Shown: positions 1 through 9,501 of the stretch, in pieces
Layout of the letters: every line of letters starts with the position of its first letter
Numbering within the stretch: the first letter of the stretch is position 1
Source of the DNA: Myxococcales bacterium
GTDB taxonomy: Bacteria; Myxococcota_A; Polyangia; Polyangiales; JADJMO01
NCBI GenBank assembly: GCA_016709545.1
Contig: JADJMO010000027.1
Span: forward strand, 62,001-126,000
Direction of reading: 5' to 3'
DNA: 64,000 nucleotides
Translations under genes and position numbers: made by a program
The notes under the pieces: generated by a model
Databases searched by the model: none
Seen by the model: only the letters and a program-made list of their open reading frames with translations
What the model was told of the DNA's origin: nothing

Positions 1-1
1 G

Positions 2-769
2 CGTTCGCTGGATCATCTGGTCGAGGCCGACGACGCGACCGTCGACGGGGACGCGCTCGAGGGCGACGGGGTCATCTTCCCGCCCGAGGGCTGCGGCGCG
101 GAGGGCCAGCCGTGCTGCGAAGGTGCGAGCTGTCCCCTGGGCCTCGTGTGCAAGGCCGCCCGCTGCGAGAAGGCCGAGCCGCCCAAGCCGTGTGGCAACA
201 AGGGCGAGGCTTGCTGCGGCGCCACGAACACCTGCTTCTCGCCGCTCGAGTGCAAGGGCGGCACGTGCGTCGATCCTCCGGCGCCCAAGCCGCCCGATCC
301 GTGTGGCGCCGAGGGGCAGGGCTGCTGCGCCGCACCCTCGCCCGCCTGCGGCGACGGTCTCACCTGCGCGGGCACCAGCTGTGTCCGGTGCGGAGACGCC
401 GGCCAACCGTGCTGTGGTGGCAGCTGTCGCGGCAAGACGGTGTGCGGGAGCGGTGGCTGCACGGCGTGCGGTGGCAGCGGCCAGCTCTGCTGCGGCGGGG
501 GCGCGTGCGATCCAGGCACCATCTGCAAGGGCTCTTGTGTGGGCTGCGGTGGCGTCGGGCAGCCCTGCTGCGGACTCGCGTGCACGGGCACCACGGCGTG
601 CATCGGCGGCGCCTGCAAGCAGTGCTGCGCGCTCTGCAAGAATCGAACGGCCTACCATCGCATCGACGTCGGCTCGATGTGCGCGGAGCAGGCGTCCACC
701 TACTGCAACGAGGCCGGCAAGGGCCGCGGCGGGCTCGCGGACGCCAAGTGGGACTACTGCGGCCCGTGA
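2..769 (+). CDS. Cys-rich repeat protein, 5' partial
   Basis: The frame is open from base 2, so the N-terminus lies outside the window; 255 residues are visible. The protein is built from repeated short modules with an adjacent Cys pair (motifs such as GQPCC, GEACC, GQGCC and GQLCC), each followed by spaced single Cys. The last 40 residues leave the repeat pattern but keep further Cys. Such proteins are extracellular, disulfide-rich and common in Polyangia; their function is unknown. There is no membrane segment in the visible part. It is followed convergently, 7 bp away, by a lipoprotein gene. An inhibitor or toxin-like knottin array is possible but unproven. Confidence 0.8.
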   Translation, partial: RSLDHLVEADDATVDGDALEGDGVIFPPEGCGAEGQPCCEGASCPLGLVCKAARCEKAEPPKPCGNKGEACCGATNTCFSPLECKGGTCVDPPAPKPPDPCGAEGQGCCAAPSPACGDGLTCAGTSCVRCGDAGQPCCGGSCRGKTVCGSGGCTACGGSGQLCCGGGACDPGTICKGSCVGCGGVGQPCCGLACTGTTACIGGACKQCCALCKNRTAYHRIDVGSMCAEQASTYCNEAGKGRGGLADAKWDYCGP

Positions 770-776
770 CGGCGAC

Positions 777-1672
777 TCAGGGGCAGCCGGACGAGACACG
801 CAGCGCCGGATAGGGCATCCAGCCCGCGCGCAGCGTGCCGGTCTTGGCGATGACGTAGCCGTACACGAACTTGAGCTCGCCCGCGGGCTTGCGGAAGCGG
901 CCCGCGGAGTCCTGGGCCCAGAGCTTGATGTCGATCGAGGGCGCGCCCGTGCTCGTCGGCACCGCGAGCCGCTGGAACTTGGTGCCCGCGGGGAAGTGGT
1001 CGATCGCGGGTCCACCGAGCCCGGCGCCCGGCACGTTGAAGGCGAGGTTGATCGAGCGCTTGCCGTTGGCGCGCGCGCGGGCGAGGTAGTCGCCCGCCGC
1101 CTCGCCCGCGGGTCCGGGGCCCGACGCGGTGTCGTAGACCACCTTCTTCTCGGCGAGGCTGTCGTCCATGGAGTCGGCGACCGCGTAGCAGGCCATCTTG
1201 GCGAGCCCAGCGGCGTGCGCGTCGACGTCGCCGAGGCGCGCGGCGAGGACGTCGGCCGACTTCACCGACGCGAGCGGGAACCACCCGGAGCTCCTCGTGC
1301 TGGTGGTCATGGCGTAGACGTACTTCGCGCCGCGAAACGTGCGCAGCTGCCCGTAGTTGAACTTGAGCGTGGCGTTGGTGGCCACGCCGAGCGAGTCGCC
1401 GTTGCCGTCGAGCACCGTCGCCTTCTCCGACGCCCCAGTCCACGGTGCCGTCGACGTGCATGATGCGGTTGCCGCCGCTCACGCGCAGCTTGCAGCCAGG
1501 GGCTCAGGTAGCAGGCGCCCCCGTTCACGCCGGGCACGGTCACCACCGACTCGCTCTCGCGCTCGTCGGCCGCGAGGTCAGAGCTGGGTTCGGTCTCGTC
1601 GCTCACCTCCCCGACGCAGGCGGTGGACGAGAGGGCGGAGAGGACGACGAAGGTGGCGAGCGAGCGGTGCAT
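777..1672 (-). CDS. Hypothetical lipoprotein, frame broken twice
   Basis: The start is an ATG at 1672 with AGGAGG a few bases upstream. Residues 1-20 form a lipoprotein signal (ALSSTAC). About 55 codons in, one extra base near 1503 (CCCC run) moves the frame, and a second near 1435 (GGGG run) moves it again. Removing both gives one protein of about 297 residues. The C-terminal 210 residues are free of gaps and contain aromatic-rich beta segments (for example FNYGQLRTF and KFVYGYVIA). No family is recognised. The two shifts at homopolymers suggest sequence error, but a pseudogene cannot be excluded. Confidence 0.65.
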
Positions 1673-1820
1673 GGGAGCCTCCTGGTTCGAGGTCTCGTAG
1701 AGCACGTCGGATGCCACCTCGGTCGGTCGGGTCGAACTCGAAATCGCCTGCGATTTCCGGGGTGTATCGCGCGAAGGACATGGTCAGGCGACCCCCAGGT
1801 GGTCAACCCACCCGCCGGCT

Positions 1821-3452
1821 CTACGGCGTGACCTCCCGGCTCGCGCCGACGCCGAGCTCGCCGCCGAAGTTCACCCGGAACGCCGTCGCGCCGCCGATGG
1901 CCACCTGCTTGTGCCCGAAGCCGAGGGCGTCGGTCGGGATGCCGTCGATCTGCTTCCAGCCCTCGGGGTAGCGGGCCTCGAGGGTCACCATCGTGCCGGA
2001 GGCGAGCCGCGCGTGGGCGAAGATCACCACCTCGGTGGCGCTGACCTTGGTGAGGTCGACGCCGATCGGGTAGCTCGCGTACGAAGGCTTGTTCACGCCG
2101 GCGACCGTGCGCAGGCCCGACCCCCAGTGCGCGTCGTCCCAGATCTCGTACTGCGCGATGGTGTGCAGGCGGCCGCCCTCCCAGGCGAGGCGGCGGGTGA
2201 CGTCGATCGCGTCCCGCTGGAAGGCCTCGCTCACCTTGGCCGGGCCGGTGTCGCCCGCGGTCAGGAACCCGCCCTCGGTGAGGTAGAGGCCCCTTCCCTT
2301 GTCGATACGCCCCTGCTTCTCGGCGTTGGCGAGGTAGCCGTCGAACTGCGCGACGATGGCTGCCCACTGCTTGGTGCTCGTCGCGTAGTCGTGGAACGCG
2401 AGGCCGCTCGCGTGGACGACGCGCGCCCGGTCCGGGCACCGCCTGGCGTCGGGGCCGACGAGCTTGCTGCCGTCCTCGCGCAGGCAGAGCGTGTAGTCGA
2501 GCAGCGCCGACTCGGAGTCCTTGCCAGCGCCGTCGCCGAAGAAGATCCGCGCGCGCACGCCGGCGGTCTTGCGCAGGTGGCGTCGCGCCGAGAACCACAG
2601 CGAGCGGATCGCGAACCCGCGCTCGTCGGCCGAGCTCTTGCCCTTGTCGTTGCCGTCGGGCACGTCGAAGAACGAGCGCAGGTTCGGCTCGTTCCACAGC
2701 GTCCACGCCCAGATGCGCTGGCCCTTGAAGTGACGCCCGACGGCGGTGACGAACTGCGCCCACTTGCGCGGATCGGGGCGATAGCCGCACGACCAGTCGC
2801 CCGCCGCCGCGCGCGCCACACAGGTGGCCGGATCCTGCGAGCCCCAGAACGGCATCGGCGCGCCGAGGGTGAGCATCACCTTGAGACCCGCGCCCCGCGC
2901 GAAGGTCACGACGTTGTCCCAGCGGCGGAAGTCGTAGCTCGCGGGGTCGGTCTTCGAGAAGCTCGGCGTGTCCTTCGACTCGGCCACCGCGAGCCCGTGC
3001 TTGCAGCGCACCGCGTCCTTCCAGAACAGCATCACGCGGATCACGTTGGCCCCGAGGGCGCGCGCCTCGCCGACCGCCGCGGCCGCCTTCTTCTCGTCGA
3101 ACACGCAGGTGTTCGGGTCGGGCGTCCACGTGTACCCGCTGAAGTTCGGGTCGTCCTGGAGGATCGAGAGCGGCCCGTGCGGCGGGCGCTTCGGGGGCGC
3201 GCCCTTGGTCCCGAACGAAGCGCTCGTGGGACCGGGGGTCTCGTCCAGGATCTCCACGTCGTCGAGGTCGTCGACCCGGTCGACCTCGGCCTGCTCGGCC
3301 GCGGTAGCCGCCTCGTCCTCGGCGTCGGCCTCGAAGTCGTCCACCCAGTCGCTGGTGAACTGGGGGTCCTCGTCGACGGGGGCGTCGCTGCTGCTGGAGC
3401 AGCCGTGGGTGAGGATGCCGAGGGTCAGGAGCGCGAGCGTGGGGCGGAGCAT
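1821..3452 (-). CDS. Glycoside-hydrolase-like (clan A type) lipoprotein
   Basis: 543 residues. The ATG at 3452 is chosen because it begins a lipoprotein signal with Cys at 18 (LTHGC). Residues 25-75 are an acidic linker. The rest looks like a TIM-barrel glycoside hydrolase: WNEPN has the probable acid/base Glu at 255, and YLTEGG has the probable nucleophile Glu at 393, the arrangement of GH5/GH39-like clan A enzymes. It should act on a polysaccharide outside the cell or in the periplasm; the substrate cannot be read from the sequence. The gene stands alone on the minus strand. A frame extending upstream to 3734 is not coding. Confidence 0.75.
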   Translation of the reverse strand: MLRPTLALLTLGILTHGCSSSSDAPVDEDPQFTSDWVDDFEADAEDEAATAAEQAEVDRVDDLDDVEILDETPGPTSASFGTKGAPPKRPPHGPLSILQDDPNFSGYTWTPDPNTCVFDEKKAAAAVGEARALGANVIRVMLFWKDAVRCKHGLAVAESKDTPSFSKTDPASYDFRRWDNVVTFARGAGLKVMLTLGAPMPFWGSQDPATCVARAAAGDWSCGYRPDPRKWAQFVTAVGRHFKGQRIWAWTLWNEPNLRSFFDVPDGNDKGKSSADERGFAIRSLWFSARRHLRKTAGVRARIFFGDGAGKDSESALLDYTLCLREDGSKLVGPDARRCPDRARVVHASGLAFHDYATSTKQWAAIVAQFDGYLANAEKQGRIDKGRGLYLTEGGFLTAGDTGPAKVSEAFQRDAIDVTRRLAWEGGRLHTIAQYEIWDDAHWGSGLRTVAGVNKPSYASYPIGVDLTKVSATEVVIFAHARLASGTMVTLEARYPEGWKQIDGIPTDALGFGHKQVAIGGATAFRVNFGGELGVGASREVTP

Positions 3453-3553
3453 GCGGCGCCCTGATGCAGGGGACGCGCCAGCGGTCTCTCCCTCGTTCAG
3501 CGGGCCGAACCGCTGGACACGCGGGTGACCAGGTGGGGGTTCGCTGACCACTG

Positions 3554-3940
3554 TCACGCGCGTGGATCGCGGGGGAGCTGCGGCCAGCGCTGCTCGAAGC
3601 GCGGATCGAGGCCGAACCCGAGCGCGTCGCGATGCACGCGCAGCTCCCACCGCATGCGCAGGTAGTGCTCGCGGGCCGCGCCGTAGGCCGCCAGGGTCCG
3701 CTCGTCGTGCACGCTCGGGGCGAGGGCCTGACACGCGGCGAGGGCGTCCTCCACCTTCTTCTCCGCGCGCCCGAGGGCGCCGGCCATCTCCTGCACGATC
3801 TCGCGCTCGATGGCGGCGAGCTGCTTCTCGGGAGCGGTCGTGAGCCCCGCCTTGCGACCGAGCTTCGCGCGGACCGCGTCTTCGTAGGGCCCCTCCGCGT
3901 CGTCGGGGCGCTCGAGCAGGTGGCGCAGCCTCTGGTTCAT
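3554..3940 (-). CDS. Hypothetical helical protein
   Basis: 128 residues, predicted mostly alpha-helical and rich in Arg, Glu and Ala, with no signal peptide, Cys or membrane segment. The ATG at 3940 begins 2 bp after the stop of the diguanylate cyclase gene (3943), so it is probably its operon partner. A TTG two codons upstream could also serve. I do not recognise the family. Its place directly behind a GGDEF gene is the only functional hint. Confidence 0.6.
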   Translation of the reverse strand: MNQRLRHLLERPDDAEGPYEDAVRAKLGRKAGLTTAPEKQLAAIEREIVQEMAGALGRAEKKVEDALAACQALAPSVHDERTLAAYGAAREHYLRMRWELRVHRDALGFGLDPRFEQRWPQLPRDPRA

Positions 3941-3942
3941 GG

Positions 3943-4974
3943 TCAACGAGGGCCGACCACCCGGTTGCGCCCGCCGCTCTTGGCCGCGTAGAGGCGCTCG
4001 TCCGCCAGGGTCATCAGCTGGTCGGCCGCGAGGTCAGGGGTCGTGAGGTTGCGCAGCTCGTCGAACGAGGCGACGCCGAGGCTCGAGGTGATCGGGATGG
4101 TGTGGGTCTTCCAGGGGATGACGAGCGCCTCGAGGGTCTCGCGCAGCCGCTCGGCGAGGGTGAGCGCGGTCGCGCGGTCGACGCCGCGCGCGAGGACGAC
4201 GAACTCCTCGCCGCCGATGCGCGCGAACACGACGTCGGGGCGCAGCTTCTTGGAGATCGCCGCGACGAGCGCCTGCAGCACGGCGTCGCCCGCCGGGTGC
4301 CCCCAGGTGTCGTTGATCTTCTTGAAGTGATCGACGTCGAGCATGATCATCGCGAGCGCGACCGGCCCGCCCTGGGCGGCGGTCGCCATCGCGGCGGCGA
4401 GCTCCTTGACGAAGCGGTCCTGGAAGAACTGCCGGTTGTAGGCCCCGGTCAGCGCGTCGCGGACGGCGCTCTCGTAGAGCTGCTTCTGGAGCTTGGCCTC
4501 ACGCTCGTCGAGCAGATCGAAGCGCAGGATCACCTCGGTGCCCACCTGGATGCGGTCGCCGTCCATCAGGCGGCGGAAGCGGACGCGCACGTCTTCCTTG
4601 CCGTCCTGCTGGACGAAGGTGCCGTTGCGGCTACCGAGATCCTCGAGCACGCACTCGTCGCCCTGCTTGACGACGCGCGCGTGCTTGCGGCTCACGCCGT
4701 CGCTGTCGATGACCACGGTGGCCTCGCGGCCGCGCCCGAGGATGGTCTCCTCGCGGTCGAGCGGGTAGGTCTCGCCGGCGCGCGGCCCCGCGATGGCAGT
4801 GAGGTAGGGCGAGCGCGGCACGACGACGGGCGCGTGCGACCCACTCTCTGCCACGACCAGGATGGCGGTGCGGGTCTGCTCGAAGTCCTCGGGCTCCACG
4901 GGGACCGGGTCCTTCGTGGCGGCACCACCATGGGGCGCTCCTCCATGCGCCGATCGCTTCGGGACCTCGGACAT
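3943..4974 (-). CDS. FHA-GGDEF diguanylate cyclase
   Basis: 343 residues from the ATG at 4974. The N-terminal half is an FHA phosphothreonine-binding domain (ILGRGRE, SRKHARV, GSRNGTFV). The C-terminal half is a GGDEF domain with an intact active-site GGEEF, so it should make cyclic di-GMP from two GTP in the cytoplasm. The product-inhibition site expected just before GGEEF (RxxD) reads RPDV, so feedback inhibition may be absent. The FHA domain suggests control by Ser/Thr kinase signalling, which is abundant in myxobacteria. It is divergent from the cystathionine beta-synthase gene and 2 bp ahead of a small unknown gene. Confidence 0.9.
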   Translation of the reverse strand: MSEVPKRSAHGGAPHGGAATKDPVPVEPEDFEQTRTAILVVAESGSHAPVVVPRSPYLTAIAGPRAGETYPLDREETILGRGREATVVIDSDGVSRKHARVVKQGDECVLEDLGSRNGTFVQQDGKEDVRVRFRRLMDGDRIQVGTEVILRFDLLDEREAKLQKQLYESAVRDALTGAYNRQFFQDRFVKELAAAMATAAQGGPVALAMIMLDVDHFKKINDTWGHPAGDAVLQALVAAISKKLRPDVVFARIGGEEFVVLARGVDRATALTLAERLRETLEALVIPWKTHTIPITSSLGVASFDELRNLTTPDLAADQLMTLADERLYAAKSGGRNRVVGPR

Positions 4975-5099
4975 CCAGCCCCGAAAAGATACGTCAAGAA
5001 CGCCGCCGCCCCAACTCCCAAGGGTGATTTGGCGTCCGCACCTATCCGGCGGGGCCACGGACCCGCTACAAGCCCCGAAAACCCGGCCCGGAGCCCCCC

Positions 5100-6468
5100 A
5101 TGTCCCGCAACGTCCACGAGAACATCCTCGGTGCCATCGGCAACACCCCCCTGGTCCGCCTCCACCGCATCACGCGGGACATCAAGGCCAAGGTCTACGC
5201 CAAGGTCGAGACCTTCAACCCCGGGCACAGCATCAAGGACCGCATGGCGCTCCGGATGATCGAGGACGCCGAGCGCAGCGGCGCGCTGAAGCCTGGCGGG
5301 ACGATCATCGAGGGCACGAGCGGCAACACCGGCATGGGGCTCGCCATGGCCGCGGTGGTGAAGGGGCTACAAGTGCATCTTCACCACGACCGACAAGCAG
5401 TCGCCCGAGAAGGTCGACGCGCTGCGGGCGTTCGGCGCGGAGGTCATCGTCTGCCCGACCGACGTCGACCCGGAAGACCCGCGCTCCTACTACTCGGTGA
5501 GCTCGCGCCTGGTGAACGAGACCCCCAACGCCTGGAAGGCGAACCAGTACGACAACCTCAGCAACTCACAGGCCCACTACGAGAGCACCGGGCCCGAGAT
5601 CTGGGAGCAGACCGAGGGCAAGATCGACCATCTGATCGCCGGCGTGGGCACGGGCGGCACGATCTGCGGCGCCGGACGCTACCTCAAGGAGAAGAAGCCC
5701 GGAATCCAGGTGTTCGGCATCGACACCTACGGCTCCGTCTTCAAGAAGTACAAGGAGACCGGGGTCTTCGACAAACACGAGATCTACCCCTATGTCACCG
5801 AGGGCATCGGCGAGGATTTCCTCCCCCAGAACGTGGACTTCACGGTCATCGATCACTTCGAGAAGGTCACCGACCGCGACGCGGCCATCTACACGCGCGA
5901 GATCGTCAAGCAGGAGGGCATCTGGGTCGGCTACTCGGCGGGCTCCGCGATCGCCGGCATGCTCCAGCAGAGGGACCGCTTCCGCGAGGGCGAGACCGCC
6001 GTGGTGATCTTCCACGACCACGGCACCCGCTACGTCGGCAAGATGTTCAACCCCGACTGGATGCGCACGATGGGCTACGAGCCGCTCCCCGGCGCCACCG
6101 CGCGCGACCTCGTGAAGAACAAGAAGGTCGCCGACGTGGTGGGCGTGCAAGAGACCGACACGGTCGAGCAGGCCGTCCTGCGCATGAGCGCCCACGATTT
6201 CAGCCAGATCGCGGTGCTGCGCGAGCAGCGCATCGTCGGCTCCCTGAGCGAGACCCACGTCTACGCGGCGATGGTGAAGGACCCCGCCATCCGCAAGGAG
6301 TCGGTGCGCTCGATCATGCAGAAGCCGTTCCGCTACGTGGACATCGAGACCCCGATCTCGCTGCTGGCCCCGATGATCACGCCGCAGCACCCGGCGGTGC
6401 TGGTCCGCGACTTCCCCGCGGACAAGACCTACATCCTCACCGGCTACGACGTGCTCGCGGCGCTCTGA
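5100..6468 (+). CDS. Cystathionine beta-synthase, one frameshift
   Basis: PLP enzyme condensing serine (or O-acetylserine) with homocysteine to cystathionine, the first step of transsulfuration. The catalytic domain shows the PLP lysine in HSIKDRMA, the SGNTGMGLA loop, the phosphate-binding GTGGT and the family-typical EGIGEDF. Two CBS domains (regulatory nucleotide or SAM binding) fill the last 120 residues. One extra base near 5368 splits the frame; without it the product is 455 residues, the usual length. OAS-type cysteine synthases lack the CBS pair. Upstream is a divergent diguanylate cyclase gene; downstream is a SAM riboswitch, fitting a sulfur locus. Confidence 0.88.
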
Positions 6469-6506
6469 GGGGTTGCCGGGTCGGTCCGTTCGGACTAAGC
6501 GAAGAA

Positions 6507-6655
6507 CAAGGTCACGAGCGCCAGCGACAAGCCCCGGCTTGCTGGCCGACAACCCTCCTCCAGCCCCATCGCAAGGTGGGCTGGGCCGCGGCGGGGTGTC
6601 CCGGGTGAGGACCTGGCCGGTCGCATGTGCGGTCGGCAAGCGCGGCTCCGCACAG
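6507..6655 (+). promoter_or_regulatory. SAM-IV-type riboswitch
   Basis: The 247-bp gap before the class V aminotransferase gene carries the SAM-IV signature. P1 is AGGTC (6509-6513) with GACCT (6610-6614). P2 is GCCAGC (6520-6525) with GCTGGC (6541-6546), with an inner AAGCC/GGCTT stem. The core ACAACCCTCC follows. P3 is CAGCCC (6561-6566) with GGGCTG (6578-6583), and a GGGG/CCC stem precedes P1's 3' strand. After P1 comes the SAM-IV-specific element GGCAAGCGCGG, flanked by a 7-bp stem TGTGCGG/CCGCACA (6626-6632/6648-6654). SAM-IV is known mainly from Actinobacteria. It should repress the downstream gene when S-adenosylmethionine is plentiful; translational control is likelier, as no terminator T-run is seen. 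Confidence 0.85.
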
Positions 6656-6715
6656 TCGTTGCCCCAGGAAAGGGGCGTACGGGCCTGCGGGGTCTTCTCG
6701 ACTCCGAGGTGCTCC

Positions 6716-8056
6716 ATGGACTCTCTTCTCCCGGTCGTCGGCTCCGATCTCCTCGTCCCGCTCGTCTCCGGTGGATCGGCCCGGTACGTGAACCTCGACT
6801 ACGCGGCGAGCGCGCCGTGCCTCGCGGCGGTGGCCGACGCGCTCGCGACCGCCCTGCCCTGGTACAGCAGCGTGCACCGCGGCGCGGGCTTCGCCTCCGC
6901 GGTGACCACGGCCGCCTACGCCGAGGCGCGCGAGACGGTGCGCGCCTTCGTCGGGGCGCGGCCCGACGACACGCTGGTCTTCACGCGCAACACGACCGAC
7001 GCGCTGAACCTGCTCGCGGCCTGCCTGCCCGGAGACACGACCGTGATCAGCTTCGCCTCGGAGCACCACGCGAACCTCCTGCCCTGGCAGCGCGGGCGCC
7101 ATGTGTGCTTGCCGGTGCCGCGCAGCGTCGAGGAGGCGCTCTCGCAGGTCGAAGCCGCTCTCGCGGCGGTCACCACCGCGCACGCGCTCGTGGCCGTGAC
7201 TGGCGCGAGCAACGTGACCGGCGAGCTGTGGCCCGTCGCGGAGCTCGCGCGGATCGCGCATCGCCACGGCGCGCGCATCGCCGTCGACGCCGCCCAGCTC
7301 GCGCCCCACCGCGCGATCGATCTCGCGACGCTCGGCGTGGACTACCTCGCGTTCTCGGGGCACAAGCTGTACGCGCCCTTCGGCGGCGGCGTGCTCGTCG
7401 GGCGCGCCGACTGGCTCGACGCCGCGGAGCCCTGGCTCGCGGGCGGCGGCGCGGTGCGGCACGTGACGGTCGAGCACACCGAGTGGGCGCTCGGCGCCGC
7501 GCGCCACGAGGGGGGCACGCCGAATGTGCTGGGCGCGGTGACGCTCGCGGCGGCGTGCAAGGCGCTCTCGGCGATCGGCTTCGAGACTGTCGAGGCGCAC
7601 GAGCGCGCGCTGGTCGAGCGGCTGCTCGCGGGGCTCCGCGCGCTGCCCGGCGTGCGGGTGCTCTCGCTGTTCGGCGCGGACAGCCCGCGCATCGGCGTGG
7701 TGGCGTTCGTGGTCGACGGCTGGGATCACGGGCGCCTCGCCGCGGCGCTGAGCGCGGAGCACGGCATCGGCGTGCGGGACGGCGCGTTCTGCGCGCACCC
7801 GCTGGTGGAGGCGCTCCTCTCACCGGCGACCACGGGACGCACCGGCGCGGTGCGCGCGAGCCTCGGCGTCGGGAGCTCGGCGGGCGACGTCGATCGACTG
7901 GTCGGGGCACTCGCCACGCTGCTCCGCAATGGGTCGCGCGCGCGCTACGAGGTGGACGCGGGGCGCGTCGTTCCTGCGAGCGACCCGCGGCCGCTGCCGG
8001 CGTTCGTCGGCCGGCCCGCGCGCCGGCCCGCCGACGTCTGCCAGTCGCTGGTGTGA
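6716..8056 (+). CDS. Class V aminotransferase, SufS/selenocysteine lyase-like
   Basis: 446 residues, PLP fold type I. The cofactor lysine is K217 in FSGHKLY, with D191 and Q194 as in the family. GVRDGAFCAHP near 353-362 places C359 where SufS-type desulfurases carry the persulfide-forming Cys. The likely reaction is removal of sulfur from cysteine or a related sulfur amino acid. The ATG at 6716 follows GAGGTG and is preceded by a SAM-IV riboswitch, so expression should fall when SAM is abundant; this ties it to methionine/cysteine balance rather than housekeeping Fe-S assembly. No suf or isc genes are adjacent. The C-terminal 35 residues are Arg/Pro-rich. Confidence 0.85.
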   Translation: MDSLLPVVGSDLLVPLVSGGSARYVNLDYAASAPCLAAVADALATALPWYSSVHRGAGFASAVTTAAYAEARETVRAFVGARPDDTLVFTRNTTDALNLLAACLPGDTTVISFASEHHANLLPWQRGRHVCLPVPRSVEEALSQVEAALAAVTTAHALVAVTGASNVTGELWPVAELARIAHRHGARIAVDAAQLAPHRAIDLATLGVDYLAFSGHKLYAPFGGGVLVGRADWLDAAEPWLAGGGAVRHVTVEHTEWALGAARHEGGTPNVLGAVTLAAACKALSAIGFETVEAHERALVERLLAGLRALPGVRVLSLFGADSPRIGVVAFVVDGWDHGRLAAALSAEHGIGVRDGAFCAHPLVEALLSPATTGRTGAVRASLGVGSSAGDVDRLVGALATLLRNGSRARYEVDAGRVVPASDPRPLPAFVGRPARRPADVCQSLV

Positions 8057-8247
8057 CGGCGGTCTTCGGTCGCCGACGTGGAGCAGCTCGTGCGCTCACA
8101 CGAGACGCGTCGTTGTCGGCGGCGTGCGATCCCTGCCCGCGCGCAAGGCGTGGTGCGATGCGCGGTCCAGTGTGGTGGAACCGTCGTTCACGATCCACGA
8201 ACCTCTGCGGCAAAGTGCGTGGGTCCACGTCTTGCTGACGCCGCAGG

Positions 8248-9273
8248 ATGACATCCCTTGCCAGACGCTCGCTTGCGCTCACCATGCTCACCCTTGGCTG
8301 CGGCAGCCAGCAGGCCCCCGACGAGCCCGAGCCTCCGCCCGGCGTCGTGCCGAGCGGTGTCGTCTGCGGTGGTCTCCATGCACGCGCGACCGGCTTCGGG
8401 ATCCTCGGGCTGGAAGCCGGCCCGGGTGGGGTGTGGTTCACGAGCGACGGGCCCACGGGCGATCTCCATCTGGCCCCCGACGACGGCGGCGCGATCGTGT
8501 CGACGAACATCCGGCCCGGCTTCGTCACCGAGCTCCGGCGCAAGGACAACCTGTTCGTATTCGTGGCGCCAGCCCCGCTGAAGGAGTTCCGCGCCGTCGA
8601 GGCGCGCGCCGGCGCGAAGCCCTACACGGTGCGCAAGGAGGAGGGCATCAACACGTTCCGCGTGGGTGGCGAAGCGCTGTTCTACAGCGCCTCGGCGCCC
8701 GCTCCGTCCTTCTCGAGCTCGCTTCGGCGGGTGCCGCTGACCGGTGGCGACACCACCACGGTCGGATCGCTCTCGAACCCGTGGGCCTTCGCCGGCGACG
8801 AGCGCAGCGTGTGTTTCATCGGTGCGGAGGGCACCCTGTGGTCGCAATCGTCGGACGGTGGTGAACCCAGGGCGCTCGCGACGGGCTTCGACTCCTCCCT
8901 GACGTGGGCCACCGTCGCGATGGACGAAGCCAACGTCTACGTGGGCACGACCGCGGGGGTCGTCGCGGTCTCGCGTGCCGGCGGTGCTCCCAGACCCCTC
9001 AGCAGGAGGACGGTGAGCGAGATCGCGGTCGATGGTCCCAACCTCTACCTGGTGATTCCGGATGCATCGAAGAAGACGGTGACCCTCGAGCGAGTCCCCA
9101 AGGAGGGCGGGTGTGCGCAGACGATCCTCACGGGCGCCTACCCGGCGCGCACGGCCGGTCGGATGATCGTGGTGAAGGACGGGATCGTCTGGGCGCGTCT
9201 GCGGACCAGCGAGACCACCCCCACGAACCTCTATCGACTGGTCGCCGATCGCTGCGTGACGACCTGCCCCTAG
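8248..9273 (+). CDS. Lipoprotein with beta-propeller-like repeats
   Basis: 341 residues. The signal peptide ends in the lipobox LTLGC (Cys 18). The body has repeated 40-50 residue blocks of the type 'variable - GG - VYVGTTAGVVAV', resembling the WD/PQQ-like propellers common in myxobacterial secreted proteins. No catalytic residues are recognisable. It stands alone, 191 bp after the aminotransferase; nothing else is seen in that gap. The ATG at 8248 gives the better signal peptide; an internal ATG at 8284 would remove its positive N-region. Confidence 0.75.
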   Translation: MTSLARRSLALTMLTLGCGSQQAPDEPEPPPGVVPSGVVCGGLHARATGFGILGLEAGPGGVWFTSDGPTGDLHLAPDDGGAIVSTNIRPGFVTELRRKDNLFVFVAPAPLKEFRAVEARAGAKPYTVRKEEGINTFRVGGEALFYSASAPAPSFSSSLRRVPLTGGDTTTVGSLSNPWAFAGDERSVCFIGAEGTLWSQSSDGGEPRALATGFDSSLTWATVAMDEANVYVGTTAGVVAVSRAGGAPRPLSRRTVSEIAVDGPNLYLVIPDASKKTVTLERVPKEGGCAQTILTGAYPARTAGRMIVVKDGIVWARLRTSETTPTNLYRLVADRCVTTCP

Positions 9274-9501
9274 CAGGCGCACCGGATCCCAGCGGGTGAT
9301 GGCCGCGGATGCTCGGCCCGGTCGAGGAGCTCAGTCCGCAGGTCGCCTTCTTCCCGGGCGCGCTCGATCGCGAACGCCAGACGTTCCGTGTCGCTCGCCT
9401 CGGCCACGGGTCCGAAGCTACCGCGGGTGCGTGGATCTCCAAAGCACCCCATCGAGCGACGGGCGCTGGCCGATCCATCGGTTTCGCGAGATCATCGCCG
9501 C

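Noticed and set aside
5100..6468. Programmed frameshifting in cystathionine beta-synthase and other split genes
   Set aside because: No slippery heptamer or downstream structure is evident, and over 20 unrelated genes show the same kind of shift.
6661..6676. GCCCC-AGGAAA-GGGGC hairpin after the riboswitch as an intrinsic terminator
   Set aside because: The stem is only 5 bp and no T-run follows. It could affect translation but is not a clear terminator.
9270..9452. 60-codon minus-strand frame in the gap before the DUF4262 gene
   Set aside because: It starts with ATG and has a plausible helical stretch (ERLAFAIERAREEG), but no ribosome binding site, family or context supports it.
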